A DNA stretch of 64,000 bases from Anastrepha obliqua (Eukaryota; Arthropoda; Insecta; Diptera; Tephritidae), in assembly GCF_027943255.1 (NCBI RefSeq), contig NC_072892.1, positions 25,133,792-25,197,791 on the forward strand, read 5' to 3'. Positions 53,541-63,664 of this stretch are shown here, in pieces (position 1 is the stretch's first letter; every line of letters starts with the position of its first letter). The notes under the pieces were generated by a model. The model did no database searches and had not been told where the DNA came from. It worked only from the letters and a program-made list of their open reading frames with translations. Made by a program: the position numbers and the translations under genes.

Positions 53541-54000
53541 AAAGTGCAACACACAAAACAAAAAGCAATGGTGAAGGGAATTGAAAAAGTTTAATCTTTT
53601 ACGAGCTCTTTAAAAAGTCTATACTTTTTTCAACTTAAAAAAGTACCTAGACAGGCAAGTCAACGCCGGTGGCACCAAATTTCTTGGTTATGAAGAGATT
53701 TTTCAAAAATTTATAGGAAATTTTTTTTTTTCTAATAAAGATCATCTATTGTCAGACAATGATAAATATTCGATTGTATTTCTGCCATTAAAAAAGTCAT
53801 CTAACAAAAGCGGCGTAAAATTACAAGTCTCTCCATTTGTGAAATAAATTCAGGACGCAGGATTGGAGGAGAAGCGCGGCCAAACAGCCAGGACTTTTAA
53901 TATGTAGTGCCTTTATACTATTGTATTTTCGGGGGGCGGTACCATCTATATAGCACAGAGGGTGGAAATTAGAGATGACCACTGTCACCCCTTCTCTTCG
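53541..54000. other. No gene; SINE remnant at 53831-53905
   Basis: CTCTCCATTTGTGAAATAAA then GGATTGGAGGAGAAGCGCGG and CCAAACAGCCAGGAC match the 3' body of the tRNA-type SINE with many substitutions: a very old copy on the plus strand. The rest is AT-rich spacer. Confidence 0.55.
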
Positions 54001-54004
54001 CCAT

Positions 54005-54845
54005 CATCCTTGATGACGTCATGAGCCAACTGACCCTGCACAAAAAAGGCATCGTATGGAGTTTCACCAGACATCGTGAGGACCTGGACTTCGCCGATGA
54101 CATCTCCTCGTCTCTCACAAACTCACTGACATGCAAGCGAAGACTGACAAACTAGTCGCGCTGGCACGCACTGTAGGACTGGAGGTCAACATCGCCAAGA
54201 CCAAGGCCATTAGAGTTAACCACAATAACGTAAGTCAGATATTGGTTGACGGAAGCCCAATGGAATTCGTCGAAAGCTTCTGCTCCCTCGGCTGCATCAT
54301 CACGGCAGATGGTGGAGTAGATGAAGATGTCAACTGCAGGCTAAACAAAGCAAGGGCGGCATTCGAGCAAATGCACACAATATGGGGGAGTTCACAAATC
54401 TCCAGGCCCATTAAACGGCTCATGCGTGAAGTCCGTCTTGTTGTACGGAAGCGAAACATACCTGGTCTCTAACACCATCACACAGAGGCTACAATCCTTC
54501 ATCAACAAATGCCTCCGCATCATGTGCAGAATATTCTGGTCAAACACCATCAGTAACGACGCACTATGGAGATTAACGAACGAGGAACCCATCCTTAGGC
54601 AAATCAAACACAGAAAGTAGGGATGGATAGGTCACACATACAGAAATCCACCAGGCAGCATCACGAGAATGGCACTGGACTAGAACTTGCAAGGGAGCAG
54701 AGGCCGCGGTCGACCAAAAAGCATTTGGAGAAGGTCGATGCTGCGTGAACTAGCAGATGCCGATATCTCATGGGACCGTGTACGGGGAAAGAGTCTTATC
54801 GAGGCACTATGCTCCCGAGCGAAGTGAACAAGGAACAAAAAGAAA
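54005..54845 (+). pseudogene. RTE-like LINE, RT end and C-terminal region
   Basis: Reads ILDDVMSQLTLHKKGI, then EDLDFADDISSS (RT motif C as FADD), then a shift to DKLVALARTVGLEVNIAKTK and DGSPMEFVESFCSLGCIITA. After another shift near 54430 come KSVLLYGSETYLVSNTITQR and LQSFINKCLRIMCRIFWSNT, and the end MLRELADADISWDRVRGKSL around 54740-54800. The region is the end of an endonuclease-RT protein. Frameshifts and stops throughout. Confidence 0.8.
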
Positions 54846-55665
54846 CAGTTGTGAATCCAGAGCTAAGATTTTGGAGTCTTTCCCGATCCAGAAGTCACCA
54901 TGTTGTTGTAATATGTATACATATACATGTCATATACAGCATATTTCTTCCTCCCATCTCCCGTTGGTTAGGACTCCTGTACTGTGCTGATGTCTGCCAA
55001 ACGTATACCAAGACCATCCAGGAATTACTTTAAAAGAAGCCTCTATTAAAAAGACTTAATCATTTTTTTCCACTAAAGTTCGTATTCATATGCTAATAAC
55101 TTTCAAAGCTGTTTTTACTGTTAAGCCGTTAAACCATTAAATGTATTATACTCACCCTTTTGCATGGGCAAAGCTGCTATGTACAACTACAAACTCACAC
55201 ACACACGTCCAGCAATAAAATACAGCAATAAAAGTCACACTGCGATCTACTGAAAAGCTGCATAAAAGTGAGGGTATTTATTCAAGAATTTAAAAAGTTT
55301 GACCTCCTTACTTCCGCACAAGAATGACTCAACGTCGCACATTCAAAGGTGACGATGCTCTTCCTGCTCTGTGACACTAAACCTTGCAGCAGCATTCATA
55401 AAAATACTTGTTGAGTGTTTGGCCAACAACAATATTAGCTCATTTATGTTTCAAACTTTTTTATAGCCCAATAAACTTTAAACTATAAAAGAACTTTGTG
55501 CGTAGTCGACGGCTAATTATCTATTGATAATCTATTTTGCACTTTAATCCTTGTAAAGTGGACGTTTTATTATTCCCCTGCTTGTTTAGTAAAGCGACAA
55601 TTCAATGAGTTTATAGTAAAAGGTGGTAGAAAATATGTGCAGAGATGTGGCTGGTTTTGTTGTTG
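54846..55665. other. No gene recognised
   Basis: AT-rich spacer with CACACAC at 55195-55206. No coding pattern. Confidence 0.5.
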
Positions 55666-55669
55666 TTTA

Positions 55670-56290
55670 GTTGTTTTGAATGGATGCAATCGATTAAAAG
55701 ACTTCGTTTATTTAGGAACCAGCACTAACACCGAAAACAATGTCAGCTTTGAAATTCAACGTAGAACAATTGCTACTTTGGACTAAGTAGGCAACTGAGC
55801 AGTAAATTCCTCTCTCGACGAACAAAACTAACACTCTACAAGGCTCTCATCATGCCCGTCCTAATGTATGGCGCAGAAGCTTGGACGATGACAACATCCG
55901 ATGAAGCGACGCTTGGAGTATTCGAGAAAAAGATTCTGCGCAAGATTTTTGGACCTTTGCACGTTGGCAACGGCGAATATCGCAGACGATGGAACGATGA
56001 GCTGTATGAGCCTTACGACGACATAGACATAGCCCAGCGAATAAAGATCCAGCGGCTACGTTGGCTGGGTCATGTTGTCCGAATGGATACAAACGCTCCG
56101 GCTTTGAAAGTAGGAAGAGGAAGACCTTCTCTGCGTTGGAAAGATCAGGTGGAGAAGGACTTGGCTTCACTTGGTGTGTCCAATTGGGGCCGGTTAGTAC
56201 GAGAAAGAAACGACTGGCGCGCTTTGTTAAACTCGGCCAAAATCACGTTGCGCCAATTAAGAAGAGAATCTATTGCTCTTTGAATTTCTT
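55670..56290 (+). pseudogene. RTE-like LINE D copy 2, C-terminal region
   Basis: Begins KDFVYLGTSTNTENNVSFEI, the conserved segment after the RT domain. It has two small frame changes around 55780-55850, then an open frame of 143 residues (55852-56283): PVLMYGAEAWTMTTSDEATL, GNGEYRRRWNDELYEPYDDI, QRIKIQRLRWLGHVVRMDTN and RGRPSLRWKDQVEKDL. The stop is at 56281. 5' truncated; RT core absent. A more decayed copy is at 7255-7715. Confidence 0.85.
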
Positions 56291-56395
56291 TAAATAAAAA
56301 AGAGTCGCAAGCCGTTCCTGCTGGCAAATGATGACAAAAAATTATACTTTTATGGAGACGTTGTTAAAAGGATTTCTTTAGTTAAAGTTACAATT

Positions 56396-56572
56396 TTAAG
56401 CCGACTCTGAACGGCAAATGGCTTTTTTGCGAGGAGCTGTTTCATGGCAGAAATATACCCGGAGGTTTGCCATAGCCTGCCGAGGGATTTTGACGTCTCA
56501 TGCACGAATGCTCAAACCTACACAGTTCCGCATGGTAGTCACGTAGCAACCCATTCGGCTACGGCGGTGGAC
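56396..56572 (-). mobile_element. tRNA-type SINE, 3' truncated copy
   Basis: Minus strand head CCACCGCCGTAGCCGAATGG, a degenerate B-box around 56505, then GCCTCCGGGTATATTTCTGC and the GTTCAGAGTCGGCTTAAAAT segment, where it stops. The hairpin and AT tail are absent, so a deletion has removed the 3' end. Confidence 0.7.
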
Positions 56573-57346
56573 TTAATACTGGCATTTCTGAAATTATCCC
56601 AATGTCTGCACACTTTCTGATGCACAGAATATAAAATTATGTAAACCTTCAATCTTTAAGTAAATAAAGTTGAATTACATTGCTGCCCGAATGAAATATT
56701 TTTCTTTTGTTGTAGTTTTTTTTCAGTTCAATAAGCATCCGTTTATATGAATTTCCACATAAAATCCTTTATTTTCGGTTTCCGTTTGCTCACAGTTTGT
56801 ATAAAAACGAGGCGACCACACAATTTTTTCCTTCCTTTCTTCGTCTAACAATTGCGTACGTTTTTGTTTACAAATCGAATGCAAGAAAAACCCACAATGA
56901 TAAAAATCATGTACAAAGTACACAGCTTCGGTGCACTAGGGTGGGCCAATTTGTACTTAATGATTTTATTCGACTTGGTTACTAAAAAGTAAAAAATAAG
57001 AGTTAGTCATAGGAGAGCTTTAAATCAATTTCGAGTCGTAAAATAAAAAACAATTATAATAATAAAAAATATAGTATGTGATATTTTAATAAAAAAAGTA
57101 TTTTTAACATTAAGCGCCATTTTCCAGTTCTTCAAAACAGAAGACACACAAACAGGTTACTGGCTCACAAACATTCAATGACGAGAAGGCTCCGAAAAGT
57201 AGAGAAATATAGGCAAAGACGGCTTAAAAGAAAGACACCAACAGATCTTGCGTAATATTACCCCTTGTTTTCTCGGTAGATGGCTGTAGTGATCGATATC
57301 TCGTAAAGTATCGATCAAACAATTTAAAGTTAATAATCGTTGTTAA
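56573..57346. other. No gene recognised
   Basis: AT-rich spacer. The short open frames show no domain. Confidence 0.5.
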
Positions 57347-57650
57347 GGCGGCCGCCGTAGCCGAATGGATTGGTGCGTGACTGCCATCAGAGAATTCAGA
57401 GAAAACGTAGATTCGAATCTCGGTGAAATACCAAAACGAAGAAAAAGTTTTTTCTAATATCGGTCGCCCAATCGGCAGGCAAACCTCCGAGAGTATATCT
57501 GCCATGAAAAGCTTCTCATAAAAAATATCAGCCGTTCAGAGTCGGCTTGAAACTGTAGGACCCTCCATTTGTGGAACAGCATCAAGACGCCAACCACAAA
57601 TAGGAGGAGGAGCTCGCCAAGCATCCAAAAAGGGTGTACGCACTAATAAA
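57347..57650 (+). mobile_element. tRNA-type SINE, nearly full length
   Basis: Head GGCGGCCGCCGTAGCCGAAT with an A-box, B-box AGATTCGAATCTCGG, body with CAGAGTCGGCTTGAAACTGT, then GGAGGAGCTCGCC and the hairpin (CATCCAAAAAGGGTGT, one stem mismatch). The AT tail is short. A clear target duplication is not visible. Confidence 0.82.
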
Positions 57651-57654
57651 TCAA

Positions 57655-57900
57655 GGCGTTGTCAAGCTAACATTTTTTGTTTGTCCCATTCAGTTGTGAG
57701 TTACAGGGTGTTAACAATGGAAGTCTACAAAGAGATAATTCGATATATTTTACTGTTTTTCTTTGATCAAAGCGAAAACGCAAGCCAGGCCGCTGAAATT
57801 GTAAACCATTTGCGCAAAATAATGGATTTATTTTCCTGTGATCTGCGCCAAATTGCTGTGTTACTTTAGTCAAAGTTGGGAGGCCAAGATCAAAATGAAG
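57655..57900 (+). pseudogene. Mariner transposase N-terminal fragment
   Basis: From the ATG at 57717: MEVYKEIIRYILLFFFDQSE then NASQAAEIVNHLRK, the first helix-turn-helix of a DD34D mariner transposase. After about 40 residues the similarity ends. No terminal repeat can be assigned. Confidence 0.7.
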
Positions 57901-57919
57901 GTCGCTATTCCGGTTATTT

Positions 57920-58240
57920 AGATTAATTTGAGGTTTGCACTTTGATCTCAGCGTCTTTCGTGCCCACCATTATATATATAGTATGGCGCGCTTACTTTGC
58001 TTCGCAGGATTTTGTTCTGCAGACATTGTATAGAGGTAATGTACGTTTGGCTCGCGCATCCCCAAAATTGGATACTGTAAGTCCAAACCGCCCTTAGTGC
58101 TTGTTTGTAAATCAGCAATTTGTTGCGGAATAATATGCTTGAGCGCCTACATATCTCTCCTGGCTTTTTCTTAACATGAGCTTTCCAGCGCAGTTTGGTA
58201 TCAAAAGTCATGCGCAGATATTCTCGACGCATCAATGAAG
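57920..58240 (-). pseudogene. Jockey-clade LINE fragment after the RT domain
   Basis: Minus strand reads LRMTFDTKLRWKAHVKKKPG, NKLLIYKQALRAVWTYSIQF with WGCASQT, and IQCLQNKILRSKVSAPYY. This is the LGVTLDTKLTWKPHI...LYKTILKPIWTYGIQLWG segment typical of Jockey ORF2 C-termini. About 90 residues remain. Confidence 0.75.
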
Positions 58241-58354
58241 ATTGACTTGTAAGTAACGTTTTTTATGGAAACACTAAAAGAGATGACTTGCTTTTGTTCA
58301 TCCAGCTTTATTCTCTAGCCTATGTAACAGCTTCTTGCAACTTATTCTTTGCAT

Positions 58355-59079
58355 GGATGAACTTAATTCATTTTTTGGCGATGAAGCTCCATCAAGGATC
58401 AGTGTTTATCGATGGTATGGTGAATTCAATCGTGGTCGTAGTTCACTCCAAGACGAATTTCGTGAAGGTCGTCCAAAATCAGTTGTTGTTCCGAAAACCA
58501 TTGATGCTGTGCGCGAACTGATATTGCAAGATCGTCATGTGACCTATCGTGAGTAAACAGTGGTCGACTGTATGGGTGTTTCAAGATGAGCTAAATCCAA
58601 CAAAAGTTGTTCGCGCACGAAGCACTTCCAAGCAAATGGTCGCCGGTTTTTTCGGAAAAACTGGACATGTCGCAACCGTACCACTAGATCAACGCAGAAC
58701 AGTAAATTCTGAGTGAAACACAGTTGTCTTCAAAGAAATTAGGAAAACCAATCGCCAAAGACGGATCACTCTTCACCAGGACAATGCGAGCTCTCACACA
58801 TCGGTTCAAACAACTGCATTTTTGAGCACCCAAAACATCGAATTAATTGGTAATCCGCTGTATAGTCCTGACTTGGCACCGAATGACTTCTTTTTATTCC
58901 CGTACGTAAAAAACAAACTGAGAGGCCAACGTTTTTCGACACCTGAAGAAGCGGTTGCGGCATTCAGAATGCATGTTTTGGAGGTACCTCATTCAGAGTG
59001 GCAAAAGTGCTTCGACAATTGGTTCAAACGCATGCAAAAGTGTATAGATCTTCATGGAGAATATTTAGAAAAACAATAA
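58355..59079 (+). pseudogene. Mariner transposase, deleted copy
   Basis: Reads MDELNSFFGDEAPSRISVYR, RPKSVVVPKTIDAVRELILQ and DRHVTYRE, then a deletion of about 240 bases including the first Asp. It resumes STVWVFQDELNPTKVV, RRITLHQDNASSHTSVQTTA (second Asp), IELIGNPLYSPDLAPNDFFL (third Asp) and runs cleanly to LHGEYLEKQ and a stop at 59077. The C-terminal 86 residues (58822-59079) are open and better kept than in the 13958 copy. Confidence 0.82.
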
Positions 59080-59144
59080 AGTGATTTTCGTTTATTAAAA
59101 TTTGTTTTTGTTCTCTAATTCCGACATATAAAAGGTACCCCTCG
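58355..59144 (+). mobile_element. DD34D mariner, 5'-truncated and internally deleted copy
   Basis: Same family as 13958-15255. The right end ...TATAAAAGGTACCCCTCG lies beside TA at 59145-59146. The left end is missing: similarity begins inside the coding region at GCATGGATGAACTTAATTC. An internal deletion joins TATCGTGAG to TAAACAGTGG at 58553-58556. Confidence 0.82.
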
Positions 59145-59164
59145 TATCTGCTGTCAGCATACAA

Positions 59165-60135
59165 AGAGTCCTCCTGTTGGCAATCACGAATTTGAAATGG
59201 TGAAGAACTTTATTTATCGAGGTACTGGTGTTAACAGTCAGAACGGCGTCAGCCTAGAGAATAAGGGGCTACATACGTCCAGCAGCGCCAAAAATGCGCT
59301 AAAAGAAAAACGGTTTTAGAAGGGGTAACAATAGAAATAAATATAAAAAAATGTATACATTGTTTATTAGTACTTAAACTTTATAAAAAAATGTATTTTA
59401 ACTTTTCTTTACAAAATTAGTATATAAAAAATTACGTGACCCAACGCACATTGAAAAAAGTGGCTCCACGGTCTGCATCAATTCTCCTTGAAATGTTGAT
59501 GGAACTGTAAAAAGTAAAAAAAAATGCTTGTAAAATAGAGTTGTAGTTATAGTTTGTCGAGCCGGATTTACGAATTTGGAAAAATTTTACAATTTACGGC
59601 ATTTAAAAAAAGTATGCGTTTTACGTCATAAATGTAATTTTTTAATAAAAATATCAAAAATCCGGACTATAGAGAAAACACTTTCGAAGAAAATCGTCTC
59701 AAAAAATATTAAAAACTGTAAAAAGTAATAGTTTCGAGAAAAACGAGTTTAAAGTTTGAGGTACAGGAGCGCGCGGACCGCTCTCTACCTATTTAATGGG
59801 CTGTAGAAGCTAATAATATTGGGAATTTCCGTATGAAAATTTCACAGATTCTTAAGATACTATACTTTCGAAATATCGAAAAAATCGATGTTTTGAAAAT
59901 TCTGGACGTATGTAACCCCTTAAACGAAGAATAACTCTTGCCAACATGTGTCACTTTGGGCTCCGTAGGGCATTGAGTAGTAGGGCCCTATCTCGAAAAA
60001 CGAAAACAAGGCTGTACAAAAGCCTAATCATTCCCGTCCTGATATACGGCGCAGGAGCATGGATGATGACGACAACTGATGAGCGTTCGATGGAAAAATT
60101 CTTCGAAAACCGGCAAGCAGCGAACCGAGCGCAAT
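59165..60135 (+). pseudogene. RTE-like LINE C-terminal fragment, split by a MITE
   Basis: Left part reads GNHEFEMVKNFIYRGTGVNS with QNGVSLEN. After removing the MITE at 59264-59920 it continues KRRITLANMCHFGLRRALSS, RALSRKTKTRLYKSLIIPVL and IYGAGAWMMTTTDERSMEKF. The join across the MITE is in frame (SLENKRRITLA). It ends in degraded sequence near 60135. It resembles LINE D but is a separate family. Confidence 0.8.
59264..59920. mobile_element. MITE with AGGGGYTACATACGTCCAG ends, TA target
   Basis: AGGGGCTACATACGTCCAG at the left and CTGGACGTATGTAACCCCT at the right are inverted with one mismatch. TA flanks lie at 59262-59263 and 59921-59922. The 657-bp interior is AT-rich and non-coding. Removing it and one TA restores the LINE reading frame exactly. 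Confidence 0.88.
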
Positions 60136-60654
60136 ATTTTAGATTGTAAGTAACTACCTATCATTAAGATATGATGAGAGCACGTCGCTGCATCGTACCA
60201 GTAGCATGGGCTTAAGGCTTAAGTTTACGATACATCAAGAAAAACAGCTGAACACACTTTCTTCTTTTCCATAGCGCATCCTGTGGTGCAAACGAGTCTC
60301 TGCATTTGATCGAGCATAATATTATATATAAGTAGTAAGCAGTCTAATCGCAAAGTTTTGCTTTAAAATTTTTCATATTCGGTCAATGGCCCTTCAGGAT
60401 CACACTTTCTACCAATTTTCCAATTTTTTTTTCTTATTAATCGAATTATTGTCTTAGGATAGGTAGCAAATACAAAAAAAAGTTAATTCTTTGCTACAAA
60501 ATATATATTCAAAGTGTTGATGTGATTATATGTAAATATTAATCTCCTTCTTATTCTTTATTTGCAAATCCTTAATACAGAATGTAAGCGATCACAGTAA
60601 TAAATTGTTTTTAAATAATAAATAAATAATAAATTCTTTTTTAACAAAACTATG
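60136..60654. other. No gene recognised
   Basis: AT-rich spacer between two RTE-like fragments, with no coding pattern. Confidence 0.5.
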
Positions 60655-61931
60655 ACGCCTTTAATTAAGTCATACTCGTAACCTTAAGTGTCCATGCCTC
60701 CACACTGTACAACAAAACAGACCAAACATAACTTTTAAGGGGTTACATGGGTTTCGTCGGGAAAAAAACGCCTATTTTCAATATTGTTTTTCTATGTAAA
60801 AAATTATTTATTCAATTCAAACTTTCTTCTGTCTTATAGATGCATATTTAAAGAATAATTTCTGAAATTTCAAAAAAAAAAACTTAAAACTCCTCCATTG
60901 TGACGTCATTTCCGGTGACCCCTCGAAAAAAAGGTACGCCCGCGTTGTCAGCATAACTCCTGACAGGATCATTAAAAATGAAAAAACAAAAATAAGTGTT
61001 TAAGTTAAGACCATAAACTCGTGCTTGAACGAAGGAAAGAAAAAAAAGAAAAATTGGAAATTTTGGCAGACATTTTTCCAAAAAAATGAAAATTTCGGTC
61101 AAATTTGCTTGACATTTTGTTTTTTTTTTTTAAATAGTTGTAATTGAAAAAAAAATCCTTCGTTCAAGCACGAGTAAATTGTATCTCGAACACCTGTGCC
61201 ACTATTATTTGGATCGACTTCAAAATTTAGGATAATATTCTCGAGATGTTGTAGAAATTAATAAGCCAAAAAAAAATCGATATTTTGAACCCACGAAACC
61301 CATGTAACCCCCTTAAGGGTACCGAAGACATAATTTTATGTTCAAGCTTTTATTGGAAATAACTTTCCTGCAATTGAAGAAAGCTTCCCTCGCTGCTTCA
61401 ATCCAACAGTATATTTCTCTGTCATTTGTCCATGTTTCGCTAAGCCAACATCCTAGGTTCTTAAATCGGGATACTCTTTGGATGGGATTGTCATATACAC
61501 AAATGTTTGAATTGGTGATTTGTTGAGAGTTTTTTTAATTAACCATGAGTTTGGTTGGGTGTGAATACTTAGTCCGTATTGCAGACCTTTTCCGCTGACT
61601 TCTTTAAGCAGATACTGCAGGTCATTAATTTTGTTAGCCAATATTGTGGTGTCATCGGCAAATCGTATGTTATTTATTATTTCGCCGTTGACTTTTATTC
61701 CTAAGTTGAGTGATGCCAAAGTTTTTTCAAAAATATATATTCCGAATATAAATTGAAGAGCATTGGTGACAAAACACATCCTTGGCGAACTCCGCTTTTG
61801 ATTGAAATATCTCTCGTCACATCATTTTGTAGTCTCACGTTCGCAGTTTGGTCCCAATACAAGTTGAAATGTCCATATATGTAAGTATTAAAATTTGTTG
61901 GCTCGAAATTGACTTCCGAGCAGTGCTCCAA
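60655..61931 (-). pseudogene. RTE-like LINE, RT core end and C-terminus, split by a MITE
   Basis: Minus strand reads VRLQNDVTRDISIKSGVRQG with CVLSPMLFNLYSEYIF (RT motif B). After a shift it reads LASLNLGIKVNGEIINNIRF with ADDTTILANKINDLQ (motif C, FADD intact), then LKEVSGKGLQYGLSI. Degraded LGCWLSETWTNDREIY and IEAAREAFFNCRKVISNKSL follow. Beyond the MITE (60738-61313) come YVWSVLLYSVEAWTLKVTSM-like codons around 60660-60735. Multiple frame changes. The conserved FADD is unusual among the RT remnants here. Confidence 0.78.
60738..61313. mobile_element. MITE related to that at 59264, TA target
   Basis: AGGGGTTACATGGGTTTCGT at the left is inverted at the right (ACGAAACCCATGTAACCCCC T), with TA at 60736-60737 and 61314-61315. 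The 576-bp interior is AT-rich and non-coding. It shares the AGGGGTTACAT core of its terminal repeats with the 657-bp element, and both have inserted into RTE-like LINE C-terminal regions. Confidence 0.85.
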
Positions 61932-62958
61932 AGGACTTTCCTTCTCATAATTTTATGTAAAATCCGAATTTCCTGCGAACGATGTCGAAAAAAGGTGCCC
62001 ACCTAATGTTCACACATATCCATATGTAAGCACATACACAGTATACAATTGCACGTATGAAGGCATGATAAATAATGAAATTAGATTAAATGGTCAACCA
62101 AAATACAATAAAATACATCCCATTTGTTTGAGTGAATTCTTTGGAAAATTGCTTTGAATAGAATATCTTTGATTCGCAGGTAAGATGTGAATAAAATTTG
62201 ATAAGAACTCAATGTAAAATTAAATAAGACAATTTTTATTCAAAGATTGTAACAAAGGCTGCCAGAATTTTGAGAAGCTTTATGAGGAATTGAAAATTAC
62301 ATTTAATTCATGATATTTACATGAATACTTATATATGTATGTGTGTACCTACAGTCAGCGTCAAAATAAAATGCACACCACGTATTGATAAGTTTTGACT
62401 ATTTATCTATTTATTTTGTAATTTCAGTTTTTTTTTTTAATATATAATAGTTCAAATTATACCAAGAACCACATAAAAAAGTTTCAAACTTTGTGACAAA
62501 TATAAAAAAATTAGTAAATCTTATTCAAAATTTCAAACTTTTTACTCAGAATTTCTGAAAAGTTTTATAGCCCATTAAATTTTGGTATAAAAAGGTGCAA
62601 CTTTCTAGTAAATCAAAAATTACAGTAATTTTTGAGCTTTTTTTCGAACGCGGTCTTGTGCATTTTCTCCATTTAACGCCAAATCCACATTTTTTACATG
62701 GAAGAAAACACTTAACACCGTCAGCAATAGTCAAAGCGTATCAATACGTCGTGATGCATGAACGTGTGCATCAGTGCTGTGAAGTGATCCTGTCAAGATC
62801 GCGTCAAATCGTACATAAATTCGAATTCCTTGAATTAAAAATTTATTTCAATCATGTAAAGAAGGCTAAATTCGGTTCGGGCCGAACTTCATATATCCGC
62901 GCTTATTTTGGCAAACTTTAATTTGGGCTGGCTCTTCAAATTTGTCTAGTTTACATGC
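61932..62958. other. No gene; possible transposon end at 62352
   Basis: TACAGTCAGCGTCAAAATAA at 62350 has the look of a Tc1-like terminus, but no partner is seen. The frame at 62595-62921 reads without stops but has no recognised domain. GGCTAAATTCGGTTCGGGCC at 62867 resembles interspersed repeat DNA I cannot name. Confidence 0.4.
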
Positions 62959-62964
62959 GATACC

Positions 62965-63009
62965 CTTTCATAAATCTTCCGATATGGTGATTAATTTCGT
63001 GCCACACTG
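62965..63009 (-). mobile_element. DD41D family-2 terminal repeat, solo
   Basis: AATCTTCCGATATGGTGATT and TTCGTGCCACACTG end beside TA (63010-63011), like 43443-43472 and 51300-51483. Only the terminal 45 bases or so are present. Confidence 0.6.
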
Positions 63010-63034
63010 TAGCAAAGCAAAATATTTACAACTA

Positions 63035-63600
63035 CAGGGTGCGCCATCTTTTATGTCGGTATGTAAGCGCTGAATAACTTTGTCATTTATCAACCGATCG
63101 ACTTCAACATACATGTTTTCGACAATTTCAATCATGTTTAGTACAATTTCAATCATGGATCGCTTTACACCGAAACGACGTGCTGAAATAGTGACGCTAT
63201 ACATCGAAAATAGTCGTTGTATTGTTCTAACTCAACGCGGATATCGCAAAAAGTATCGCGGCAAACAGGCACCGTCTGACAATACTATATATTCGTCGTT
63301 TGGTGTCGAATTTTTTTGAGCACGGGAGAATAGCAGATCGTCAACATGCCGGTCATCAACGACCAAGACGTTCCAATGAACTTGTTGAAGCAGTGAGGGA
63401 GGGCGTTGCCCAGGAGCCAACAGTGTCGTATCGTCGTCGCGCTCAGCATTTTGGCTTCAGTGAAACCACAATGCGACGCATTATAAAGGATGATTTAAAT
63501 TTGTTTCCGTATAAAGTGCAACTGACACAAACAATACGAGTATTGCCGACAGTTACAATTAACTAATGAATATTACGATTTTCGATATAAATTATCTATG
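63035..63600 (+). mobile_element. DD41D-like element, 5' part
   Basis: CAGGGTGCGCCATCTTTTAT follows TA at 63033-63034, a mariner-type left end. The coding start at 63155 is MDRFTPKRRAEIVTLYIENS, then a shift to RLVSNFFEHGRIADRQHAGH, NELVEAVREGVAQEPTVSYR and IIKDDLNLFPYKVQLTQT. These are the two helix-turn-helix parts of the N-terminal domain, with the same plan as the DD41D copies. The catalytic part is absent; other sequence follows after about 63566. The subfamily is a guess since the Asp spacing cannot be read. Confidence 0.65.
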
Positions 63601-63664
63601 CAGGAGTACATTGATCGACTTACTTCGACTTCTGGCGTTGAAATACCTTACTTAGCCACTGTGA

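Noticed and set aside
57347..57440. tRNA gene
   Set aside because: A- and B-box-like segments are present, but no acceptor stem or anticodon arm closes; the sequence is the head of a SINE.
62595..62921. 108-codon plus-strand frame
   Set aside because: No recognised domain and ends in repeat-like DNA; insufficient to call a gene.
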